A stretch of DNA of 56,693 nucleotides. Origin: Paulinella micropora (Eukaryota > Cercozoa > Imbricatea > Euglyphida). Location: positions 409,146 to 465,838 of the forward strand of contig BJOX01000300.1 of assembly GCA_009731375.1 (NCBI GenBank). Reading direction: 5' to 3'. Shown here piece after piece: positions 48,290 to 56,693 of the stretch. Each line of letters opens with the position of its first letter. Positions within the stretch are counted from its first letter, which is position 1. The position numbers and the translations under genes are program-made. The notes beneath the pieces were generated by a model, which made no database searches, was not told the origin of the DNA, and saw only the letters and a list, made by a program, of their open reading frames with translations.

Positions 48290-48707
48290 AGGATCTTCTG
48301 TATATCGTAAGTCGTTATTCTAGTTGATGCATACTTGCTGTGGAATAGAACTTCCGGGTAGCCAACACCTACATTACTTCTCGGAGAGTGTGAGGGTAAG
48401 GGTATATGTTTTGAAGGCTAATGTTTCACAAAATATTGTATTATTAGATGGCGTAACTTATATAGGACCGGCAGTAACTTACATATTAATTTACTTTCTT
48501 CCAGGGGGAGTGTTGGAACTAATAATATTAATTAATAGTTAAGGACAGGTCGTATCAGAGTATCGGTGTCGGTAGAGGCATTACTTATGATCGGCCAGTC
48601 AAGCTACGTGGCAGCAGTGTTCTGTTGGCGCCTTTTCTTATTAAAGCTGTAGCTGATAGAGTGTTGTTGCTATCATAGATTATTATATTAATAATAGTAG
48701 TCTAACA
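48290..48707 (+). mobile_element. Copia fragment E: 3' noncoding end and 3' LTR
   Basis: 48290-48510 matches the C 3' noncoding end (TTGATGCATACT.GCTGTGGA, GGTAGCCAACACC) with deletions. The polypurine tract CCAGGGGGAG leads to the LTR 48511-48707 (TGTTGGAACT to AGTCTAACA). The 5' side is truncated. Confidence 0.8.
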
Positions 48708-49830
48708 AAGTTTACCAAAAGACTCTGGATCGGTCAATTCCAGTTTATTCAGTACTATAAAAACTTAAATAATTCGCATCTCTCAAGTCGACCCTTGACT
48801 CATCCTACGAGGACCAATTAATAAAAAAACTCTTCTTTCTAATCAAATACAACCTGCCTAAGCTTTTCCTATCATTTCTTTATGAGTTCCGTCACCGTTT
48901 ACTGACTTGAGGAGAGGTGCGAATTAATTAGGTTGCGAATTATTAAAGTCTTTATAGTACACTTTCATGACAGACATATTTGTCCCTTGCGAAACAATAC
49001 AAATTCTGCGAACTAACGAGAAGATTTCTAGTTGGTAAGCGTTATGTAGCAGTTTAGAAATTTTGAAATCAGTCTGGAAAAAGTTGCTCAGATCAGTCTT
49101 GAAATGCCACTTTATTCCGCAAATGCCACTTTGTTCTGACTGGAACAGGAAAAAAAAGGTCAAGTGGGAAAAAATGCAATTTCACGGAAAATTTGAAAAG
49201 TCAACGGAAAAGGGGAATAAATTGATCTGTTAACGTGCAGTTGAAAACGTAACAACTACAAGTTATGACAGTTGATAAACGGAAAAATAGAGTAACGGAA
49301 CTAAAAATAGATGTGTAAACTACTATGATACATTCGACACGACATGTTGACAACTATGATAAATTCAACGTGTGAGTCGTATGCTATTAATACAATGCCT
49401 TGAAGCGAGGGAACACGCCTTGGTCTGCGAGCGCTAAGACTAGGCCCATTCTTCACTATCCGAAAATTCAGGTTTCGGGTGGGAAAGGGCCTCAGCTTTC
49501 TCTCGCACTCGACACCCGAAATTTTGAGCAGGTGGTGCAGAACAAGATTTAGCCTTGAACCTGAAAAGGCTCCAAATGACCTTAATAACTAGATGCATGA
49601 AATCATGCATACTGTGTATGAGCTAACAGATCAATTAGTATATATAAAATACAAGAAAATATGAATAAAAAATATACCTTTATATGTATTACTTAGAAAC
49701 ATGTGCATATGTATACATTATGTCTCATATCTTTTCTCATCATGTAACAGATGACAACATATTGTCCTATCCATGAGTGCCTAATGGTGCTGTAGCTATG
49801 GCTAACCCGCACACATCGTTATTGTTACTA

Positions 49831-49840
<10 letters not shown>
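48708..49840. other. Unassigned AT-rich region
   Basis: 1.1 kb with no recognisable gene. A small duplication AAATGCCACTTT.TTC is seen at 49100-49140, and an inverted pair TTCGGGTG / CACCCGAA near 49472-49520. The minus frame 48924-49163 is not convincing. Confidence 0.4.
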
Positions 49841-49905
<65 letters not shown>

Positions 49906-49910
49906 GTCAG
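49831..49910. repeat. (ATT)n microsatellite
   Basis: 5' flank of SINE1 copy 7. Confidence 0.95.
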
Positions 49911-50179
49911 GACACCGTGATGGCCCAGTGGTCAAGTTCTACCATCTGGGCCCTGTCGCCAGTTCGATTCCCGTCGGTGCCACCAGTATTTTCATTGAAC
50001 ATACCGGTCCGTCTGGACTAGTATTTTCATTGAACATACCGGTCCCTGTCTGGAAGTGTTGGAACTGCCCTTGCGGGGGTGTCATTACAGCCTATCGTCA
50101 ATTCTTCGTACTCCCCTCACGGGTGAGACGATGGAGGCGCATATGCAGATTTGCATCAGCCATTGACAGAGAAGCACTA
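49911..50179 (+). mobile_element. SINE1 copy 7, complete
   Basis: The tRNA-like head has boxes A and B and the ACCA end. It differs from copy 5 in the two internal units (GTCTGGACTAG between them) and by GATGGCCC in place of GATAGCCC just before and within box A. (ATT)n on both sides. Confidence 0.87.
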
Positions 50180-50309
50180 TTATTATTGTCATTATTATTA
50201 TTATTATCATTATTGTCCTTATTATTATTATTATTATTGTTATTATTATTACTATTATTATTATTATTATCACTATTACTATTATCACTATTACTACTAT
50301 TACTATTAC

Positions 50310-50358
<49 letters not shown>

Positions 50359-50395
50359 ATCATCATCTTCATCATCATCATCATCATTATAACAT
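50180..50395. repeat. (ATT)n / (ATC)n microsatellite
   Basis: Downstream flank of SINE1 copy 7. It separates the SINE from the 3' side of gene G2. Confidence 0.95.
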
Positions 50396-50561
50396 CTAGT
50401 CGGACGCTCATGCTCCCTTCTTGCAGGTAATCTCAGCTTCGGTGCAGGTGGTGGCACGTGGCTGCTCCTTGCAGTGCTCACGCGAGCAGCTGGCTGCGTC
50501 GTCTTTCTCCTCGCGCTCTCTTCAGCACAATGCACACACCGGCTCTAGCCACGTGCGCACC

Positions 50562-51047
50562 TCACGTGTAGGGACACTTCTCTACTGGGGTGATATTGTG
50601 GTTTTGCACTGTTGTCCCATTCGGCGGCGCGGATTGTGCGCGGGCTGGCCAGGAGGGGGCCAGGTGAAAATGGGCAGAGCTGTTGGGAGGATTTACAGGT
50701 TGGGCCGGTCCAGAGGCCAGGGGCGTATTTGCGCCGATACCCAGGCTGTGCATCGCCTCCGCATAATCCACTTTGGCCTGTATGGCCTGCACATATGCCG
50801 CTGCGCTGCTGGGAACGGCGCTACCAACTTGTTCAACTTGTTCGAGCATTGGGACATAAGTGGCGGTTATGAGTTGAGCGGGGGTCGGAATATGGCTGGC
50901 ATGAACGCCGGTTGGGACATGACTGACGGGCGGCAAAGTCGCGCCCATACCCACGTTCTGCATGGGTTGTTGGACATTTATTCCTCTTCTTTGTGGTGTC
51001 TCTTTCTCGGGAGGGTCTGGCAATTCGATCATGGAGCCGCCTATTCC
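50562..51047 (-). CDS. G2 last exon, Pro/Ala-rich C-terminus
   Basis: 161 codons from the acceptor TATTTAG. The text starts [20 protein letters not shown] and includes [16 protein letters not shown] and a helix [19 protein letters not shown]. In phase 0 after exon 51128-51248. If the upstream intron is retained, translation stops two codons into it (GTC TAA). Confidence 0.6.
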   Translation of the reverse strand, partial: GIGGSMIELPDPPEKETPQRRGINVQQPMQNVGMGATLPPVSHVPTGVHASHIPTPAQLITATYVPMLEQVEQVGSAVPSSAAAYVQAIQAKVDYAEAMHSLGIGANTPLASGPAQPVNPPNSSAHFHLAPSWPARAQSAPPNGTTVQNHNITPVEKCPYT

Positions 51048-51066
51048 CTAAATACATAAATAGATG

Positions 51067-51121
<55 letters not shown>

Positions 51122-53415
51122 TTAGACCAGCTCGTTCATCACGCTGTGTACACTGCCGGCCGGCGCTGGCCTGCTCGTGCTCTGCTCCTGGCCAAACACC
51201 GAGCCCTCCTCTACCTCTTCACTTCGTAGCAGCGAGTGGCACTGCGACCTAGGTAGGTAGGTAGGTAGGTAGGTACGTTATGTAGGTACATAGGTAGGTA
51301 GATAGGAAGGTAGATAGACCAAGAGTTCAGTTCCAAGGTGCTATCGGAGGGCGACTCCACCTGCATCAGTCCCAGCGACTTGCTGTACAGGTGCTTGAGG
51401 AGCGAGGAGGTCCTTGGAGTGGAGCTGCGTGACTGACGAGGCGCGGGGTAGACCGCTGTATGGACCTGAGTTGGAGCCAGTCCATACGGCCCATGTGAGG
51501 AGCGGAGCGTGCGTACGAAGAAAAAGCGCGGCGGAGACGAGATTCGCGTCGCCTTTCTCTCTTGACTGCTGTCGCTGTGGTTGCTCGGAGGCTTGCTGGA
51601 GTCCAGTGATGCTTGGGGACTTGGACTATACCTGCTGTTGCGACTTCTTGGACTATCTTTGCCAATTTCTCTTGAACAATCTCTTTGATATTCTCTTGGA
51701 AAATCCAGGGCAGAATCTCCTCTAGGAGTGTCTCTTGTAGTCTTGTCCGGAGGTTCAGAAGGCTTCTCGGAGGCCCGCGTATCTGCCTGGCGGATAGCGT
51801 CTGCGACTTGATGGGTGAGCTCCTCATCCACAGCGCCCAGGGGCAGGTTGGTCTCGCACTCAAATTGGGTGAGCTCCTCATCCACAGCGCCTAGGGGCAG
51901 GTTGGCCTCGGACTCAAATTCGATAGTGCCTCCAAGTGAACGTTGGTTTGAGGGTGTAGGCGAAAACTTGATGCTTAGCTCAGGCTTAGGGGTTTTCTCG
52001 GTGGCTAGAGGCAGCAGCGGCGAAAGCCTCCCCGAAGAAGGTGCCGTGTCTTTTGGGCTAGGTGTCATGGGTCTGCAGTTTTGTGACGGGGTTTTCTCGG
52101 TGGCTAGAGGCGGCAGCGGCGAAAGCCTCGAAGGTGCCGTGTCTTTTGGGTTAGGTGTCATGGGTCTGCAGTTTTGTGACGGGGTTTTCTCGGTGGCTAG
52201 AGGCGGCAGCGGCGAAAGCCTCCCCGAAGAAGGTGCCGTGTCTTTTGGGCTAGGTGTCAAGGATCTGCCGTTTTGTGACCATGATATGCATGGTATCGCC
52301 TCTATGATCTTGTCGCGTCGCATCGCGGCTCGCAGGCCCAAAAACAGCGGCACATTGTAGGCAAGGGAGGTCCACACCACTGTTCCGGCGTCCGCGGGCA
52401 AGACCCAGCTCGTCGCCGCGAAGCGGAAGTCCACCTCGCGCATAGCAACCAGTGCGGCCAGAGTTGCCAGGTAGAGGCTGTTGCTGAGATAGTCCCAACT
52501 CCTACGCGAGAAATGTGAGGCCAGTGCCAAGTAGGTCCAGCTGGAGACGTGGAACACCGAGCCGTAGCCCCCGGTCAGGAAGTTTCCGCAGACGATCAGC
52601 ACATAACACGCACACGCGGTGGACAGGCCCAAAGCCGAGGTGCGCATAGGCCGATGACTGAGCAGCCCGCCGCAGCGAAATTTCAACAGCAGATAGGCCG
52701 GTATGAGCGCGCCGACGAACAGCAGAGCCGCCGGGTCAACGAGTGGTTCCGGCACAGCAGCAATGGCCAGCGCGAGCCAGATTGCCAACAAGGACAGCAT
52801 GTAGATGCAACAGCGCACAGCGAGGAGACCCTGCCGATATGCTGCCATGCCCTTCACGCTCTGATGTCTCAGGACGCGGAGGCGATCGGGCAAGCAGGAG
52901 GCCACAAGAGCATGTTCCCAGCCCTCCACACGCGCGCACAGACCCCGAGCTTTGTGGTGGCGGGTGGTGTTCTGGGCCGGGTGGATATGACACACTTCGG
53001 TCAGGACCGGCAGTGAGGAAGCGCGCGCGAGGTTGGGGCGAAGCGTGCCCCGTGGGGACACTTGATTGCGTGGGGATACTTTATTACCTGCGGACACTTG
53101 GTTGCCCTTGACTCTGTCCTGGGGCTGTGTAGCAAAGGTATTGTCGAGGATGACTTCTATTTCGCCCTCCGCGGCAGACACAAGCGGGACTTGCTGGTCC
53201 GCGCTGCCACACAGGGACACACATACACTCGCATAAATAATAAAAGCTTAAAAGAAAAGGAAAATAAGGATGGAACATCAAAGAAACAGACAAACAAGCA
53301 GACCTTTGTTGTGCATCCAAGGAGACGCCGAGCCAGAGCAAGGGCAGGCTGAGCAGCGCGTAGGCACAGAGCGGCATGGCACACGTGAAGGATTCTGCGC
53401 AACAAGGCAGAACAA

Positions 53416-53447
<32 letters not shown>

Positions 53448-53510
53448 CAGAATGTATGTATATATGTATGTATCTCAACAGTCTCTCTCTCTCTCACACA
53501 CACACACACA

Positions 53511-53562
<52 letters not shown>

Positions 53563-54899
53563 GCATGCTGTCTACCTGTCACCTCGGGCGGCTCGCCGCG
53601 CACGTACTGCGCCAGCAGCTTAGCGAACACTGCACAACACACACACACACACACACACGCAGCAAGCTTTTGAGCTAGCTGAGAACGGGCTAAGTAGTTG
53701 TGTGTGGTGCGGGCTATGTAGCTGTGTGTTATGAAGGATATGTAGCCATGTGCACTGCACAGCGCACATAGGGAGCAAGCTCTTGAGCTGGGAACGGGCT
53801 AAGTAGCCATGTCTTAGTAGCTATAGGTTGTGAGAGCTATGTAGCGATGGGAATCTGTGGCCATGTGACAGTGGTATGTACTGATGTCTGGTGCCTATGC
53901 AACAATGCGTGGTGACGCCCATGTAGTGTTGTGAGTGCTATCTAGACATTTAGCCATGTGCAATGAGGACTAACTAGCCATGTAGCCATGTGTCATTAGA
54001 GCTATGTAGACAAACATTCCGCAAAATACACGTCATATTTTGCGTGCTTTTTCCACTTCTGGCGTTGTTCCCATCCAAATCAAACCAAGTGGCCGAGCAC
54101 AATAAGATCGAGCTTGTTGATTGGGCTTTCGGACCATCGAAGAACACGGCCAGATCAAACACAAGCACAATAACATTGGTCTTTAGGACTATGTAGCCAT
54201 GGGGATATGTAGCCGTGTATGATGAAGGGCTAGGTAGAGGGGTATCTAGTATATAGCGATGTAGTGATGGACCATCGAAGAAGGCGGCGATTACCAGCGC
54301 GTGGAACAGCAACAGCGACCGCAGCGCTAGTTTCTGCAACAATACAAGACAACGCAATGTGATACAATATGATACAATACAAAATAATACAATACAATAC
54401 AATACAATACAATAAAAAATACAATACAATACAATACAATACAATACAGAAACAGCGAACGCAGCGCCAGCTTCTACAAACATATGTACATACATACATA
54501 CATACATACATACATAGATACATACATTACATACATTACATGCATACATACATACATAGATACATACATACATACATACATAGATACATACATAGATACA
54601 TGCATAGATACATACATAGATACATACATACATACCAACAACGTCAACGACCCACTCATCCTTGCTCAGTAAAGTGTGGTGTGATCATTCTCTCTCTCTC
54701 TCTCTCTCCCCCCCCCCCCCCCNNNNNNNNNNNNNNNNNNNNNNNNNNNNNNNNNNNNNNNNNNNNNNNNNNNNNNNNNNNNNNNNNNNNNNNNNNNNNN
54801 NNNNNNNNNNNNNNNNNNNNNNNNNNNNNNNNNNNNGTGCGTACCAGGTGGCGTTTGTCTGAGTCGCGAGCCTGTAGCCACAGCAGCCACCCCAGCCTG

Positions 54900-54939
<40 letters not shown>

Positions 54940-54984
54940 GGATGGATGGATGGATGGATGGATGGATGGATGGATAGATAGATA

Positions 54985-55032
<48 letters not shown>

Positions 55033-55080
55033 TAGATAGGTAGGTAGGTAGGTAGGTAGGTAGGTAGGTAGGTAGGTAGG

Positions 55081-55120
<40 letters not shown>

Positions 55121-55215
55121 CAGGTAGATAGGTAGGTAGGTAGGTAGAAGAGAGATAGACAGATAGATAGACAGATAGATTGATAGATAGATAGATAGGT
55201 AGGTAGGTAGGTAGG

Positions 55216-55275
<60 letters not shown>

Positions 55276-55482
55276 CAGGTAGATAGGTAGGTAGGTAGGT
55301 AGAAGAGAGACCTGTAGGCTGTGGCGAAGTCGAGGACGGCCAGCAGCAGACAGCATGCGGCTGGCACCGCCTGTGTATTAGGTATGTATGTATGTATGCA
55401 TGTAAGTAGGTATGTAGGTATGTATGTATACCTGTTTGCCGATCCTCATGACAGCGCTCACAGGCACGCTGCCACCTTTTGG
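50562..55482 (-). CDS. Host gene G2: multi-pass membrane protein (partial at 5' end)
   Basis: Nine proposed minus-strand exons: 55432-55482, 55312-55370, 54845-54896, 54273-54333, 53576-53629, 53304-53394, 51320-53203, 51128-51248 and 50562-51047 (stop TGA 50562-50564). They sum to 2859 nt (952 residues plus stop). Every junction phase agrees, which is strong evidence in itself. The protein has about nine hydrophobic segments: three in the short exons ([48 protein letters not shown]) and six in the large exon. A long hydrophilic Ser/Pro-rich tail follows. The family is not recognised; a transporter, receptor or sensor are all possible. The 5' end is missing or to the right. The last exon may instead splice at a strong donor GTGAGG (after 50566). 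Confidence 0.7.
51048..51127 (-). repeat. G2 last intron: (TATC)n with an in-frame stop at the donor
   Basis: 80 nt, sense strand GTCTAAATC then about 14 TATC units, TATTTATGTATTTAG. The donor CTG|GTCTAA contains TAA in frame, so splicing decides between two C-termini. Confidence 0.65.
51249..51319 (-). repeat. G2 intron: (CTAC)n-type repeat, 71 nt
   Basis: Sense GTCTATCTACC to CTACCTACCTAG, nothing but CTAC/CTAT-like units. It joins exon 51320-53203 to 51128-51248 in phase 2. Confidence 0.7.
51320..53203 (-). CDS. G2 large exon: six membrane segments and Ser/Pro-rich tail
   Basis: 1884 nt, phase 2 in and phase 2 out. Membrane segments, in order: [75 protein letters not shown] and [17 protein letters not shown] basic stretch (RAAMRRDK) closes the membrane part. 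The tail has three 33/31/33-codon repeats ([19 protein letters not shown] and similar) and two 18-codon repeats ([12 protein letters not shown]). Acceptor CTGTGTGGCAG; donor CTCTTG|GTCTAT. Confidence 0.75.
51815..51922 (-). repeat. In-frame 54-bp tandem duplication in G2
   Basis: Two copies encoding [12 protein letters not shown] plus flanks, separated by four substitutions or so. Confidence 0.9.
51989..52279 (-). repeat. In-frame triplicated repeat in G2 (99, 93 and 99 bp)
   Basis: Three units encoding [24 protein letters not shown] text; the middle unit lacks two codons' worth near PSSGR. Near-identical copies suggest recent expansion. Confidence 0.92.
53395..53575 (-). repeat. G2 intron with (TAC)n and (TG)n microsatellites
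   Basis: 181 nt. Sense order: donor GTAGAC, about 40 nt of TG, TGCG repeats, AG-rich spacer, TAC units, then CTTGTTGCGCAG. Confidence 0.75.
53630..54272 (-). repeat. G2 intron with short repeats and exon-like fragment
   Basis: 643 nt. 53640-53660 is (CA)n. 53690-54010 is a degenerate array of GCTATGTAGCCATGTG-like words. 54131-54180 is a copy of the 3' half of the neighbouring exon (see findings). Confidence 0.7.
54334..54844 (-). repeat. G2 intron with ATTGT pentamers, (TATG)n and a gap
   Basis: (ATTGT)n in several blocks at 54357-54446. An exon-like fragment at 54447-54473, (TATG)n-like units at 54481-54640, a GA run and C run, then N 54723-54836. Donor of exon 54845-54896 is CCTG|GTACGC. 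Confidence 0.75.
54723..54836. other. Assembly gap (114 N)
   Basis: All N, after a C homopolymer, inside a G2 intron. Confidence 1.
54897..55311 (-). repeat. G2 intron: (CTAT)n, (CTAC)n, (CATC)n and (CTGT)n, 415 nt
   Basis: The whole intron from donor ACAG|GTCTCT to acceptor CTATCTCAG consists of tetranucleotide units in blocks. A block pattern (CTAC...CTGT...CTAT...CTAC) occurs twice, pointing to a segmental duplication inside the array. Confidence 0.8.
55371..55431 (-). repeat. G2 intron: CATA/CTAC units, 61 nt
   Basis: From donor ACAG|GTATAC to acceptor AATACACAG. Short enough to be at the lower limit of intron size and made of repeat units only. Confidence 0.75.
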
Positions 55483-55521
55483 CTGCCAACAACAAACAAC
55501 AACAACAACAACAACAACAAC

Positions 55522-55575
<54 letters not shown>
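55483..55575. repeat. (CAA)n then (TAA)n microsatellite
   Basis: Upstream side of the first recognised G2 exon; the (TTG)n on the minus strand leads to the acceptor TTGGCAG. Confidence 0.9.
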
Positions 55576-55576
<1 letters not shown>

Positions 55577-55842
55577 GTGCTTCTCTGTCAATGGCTGATG
55601 CATTTCTGCACATGCGCCTCCATCGTCTCACCCGTGAGGGGAGTACGAAGAATTGACGATAAGCTCTAATGACACCCCCGCAAGGGCAGTTCCAACACTT
55701 CCAGACGGGCCGGTATGTTCAATGAAAATACTGGTCCAGATGGATCGGTATGTTCAATGAAAATACTGGTGGCACCGACGGGAATCGAACTGGCGACAGG
55801 GCCCAGATGGTAGAACTTGACCACTGGGCTATCACGGTGTCC
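55576..55842 (-). mobile_element. SINE1 copy 8, complete
   Basis: Same structure as copy 1; differs in the second internal unit (GATCCATCTGG). Probably inside the next upstream G2 intron, in the same orientation as the gene. Confidence 0.87.
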
Positions 55843-55912
55843 ATAATAATAATAATAATAATAATAATAATATTAATAATAATGATAATAATAATAATAA
55901 TAATAATAATAA

Positions 55913-55947
<35 letters not shown>

Positions 55948-56001
55948 GTAGTAGTAGTAGTAGTAAGTAATAATAATAATAATGATAATAGTAATAATAA
56001 C

Positions 56002-56033
<32 letters not shown>

Positions 56034-56050
56034 TAATAATAATAATAATG

Positions 56051-56106
<56 letters not shown>
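55843..56106. repeat. (TAA)n / (TAG)n and TATA microsatellite
   Basis: Over 260 bp between SINE1 copy 8 and SINE2 copy b. Confidence 0.95.
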
Positions 56107-56572
56107 AATATATATATATATATATATTGATCTGTCATGGCTGAGCCCGAGGGCCATGCGCCTCCATTCCTCGACCCAACAGGGACTAGAGTGAGTATGT
56201 TGGGGAGGGAAGAGTGACTCTAACCATCCTGCATAGAAAGCCCCAAAAGGAAGTCCCTACTACCCGCACAGTGTCGGGTACCTTGCAGGAAATCAACTAC
56301 AAATGATTGATCTTCCCCGCGTGAGAGCTCCACGAGACTGGGTAGGTCCCGCATGGAGGTACTCACAGGGGTAGCAGACATTTCATGCGGTCTGCCAGCG
56401 CATGAGGACGTTTGGCGGTAAGTGTCTGGGACGCCTCGGAATGTATATACCCCTTTGACCCCACGTGGTGTATGTCTTATAAGAACAACACAACAACATA
56501 GCCTCGAAACCAGTGGGAAGAGGCCCAACCACCTCCTCTTCCCGTGTGGTGCCATACTATGCACCCCTCCAT
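56107..56572 (-). mobile_element. SINE2 copy b, complete, about 466 bp
   Basis: On the minus strand from ATGGAGGGGTGCATAGTATGG to CAGCCATGACAGATCAATATATA. The element has one TTCGAGGCTATGTTGTTGTG unit where copy a has about eight. Its central part (56170-56460) shows what the gap in copy a hides. Confidence 0.75.
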
Positions 56573-56573
56573 C

Positions 56574-56635
<62 letters not shown>
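56573..56635. repeat. (TAA)n microsatellite
   Basis: Between SINE2 copy b and SINE1 copy 9. Confidence 0.95.
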
Positions 56636-56636
<1 letters not shown>

Positions 56637-56693
56637 GTGCTTCTCTGTCAATGGCTGATGCATTTCTGCACATGCGCCTCCATCGTCTCACCC
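56636..56693 (-). mobile_element. SINE1 copy 9, cut by the window end
   Basis: Tail of SINE1 from AGTGCTTCTCTG to CGTCTCACCC; continues past the window. Confidence 0.85.

Noticed and set aside
50098-50535. Asp/Asn-rich minus frame downstream of G2
   Set aside because: Its second half is (ATC)n/(ATT)n and SINE1. The first 40 codons could be a further G2 exon, but no clear acceptor in the right phase was found.
53974-54633. One continuous 219-codon gene on the minus strand
   Set aside because: Only short parts look like protein (the membrane exon and its partial copies); the rest is ATTGT and TATG repeat.
54656-55603. Ser/Ile/Tyr/Leu repeat protein across 54.7-55.6 kb
   Set aside because: Reads through a CTAT/CTAC intron and a gap; the short real exons at 54845 and 55312 lie within it.

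Overview
The window is nuclear DNA of a eukaryote. It contains spliceosomal GT-AG introns, tRNA-derived SINEs, a LINE with APE-type endonuclease and reverse transcriptase, Ty1/copia-type LTR retrotransposons and a very large load of microsatellites. The species cannot be named from sequence alone; an alga, another protist or an invertebrate would fit. There are 13 runs of N, several of them next to homopolymers.

Layout. 1-13 kb: two broken minus-strand copies of one LINE, cut up by three families of short retroposons (called SINE1, SINE2 and SINE3 here) whose ends lie in (ATT)n or (TAA)n, plus two 5'-truncated retroposon tails bounded by (CTT)n. 13.2-20.1 kb: a small plus-strand host gene (G1) with five proposed exons whose introns are almost wholly microsatellite. 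21.3-42.9 kb: a MITE-like foldback, then a nest of copia elements. Element C (plus strand, TSD ATATA) contains remnant D (minus strand). Element A (minus strand, TSD GGGGG) sits in D, and element B (minus strand, TSD AGGGA) sits in the 3' noncoding part of C. 43.2-48.2 kb: an LTR element (F) with gag and a protease-like region but no reverse transcriptase or integrase. 48.3-48.7 kb: a 3' fragment of another C-like copia element (E). 50.6-55.5 kb: a minus-strand host gene (G2) for a multi-pass membrane protein. Nine exons are proposed; all phases agree, and several introns are nothing but tetranucleotide repeats. The right end holds more SINE1 and SINE2 copies upstream of G2.

The main biology is the relation between repeats and genes. 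Microsatellites supply splice donors, acceptors and pyrimidine tracts for G1 and G2. They are also the sites where SINEs are found, including the (AAT)n that encodes an Asn-rich linker in the LINE ORF2. The copia copies share an accessory Cys/His region between nucleocapsid and protease, and a hairpin after pol whose stem shows compensatory change. None of the mobile elements looks intact: all carry frameshifts, inversions or truncations.
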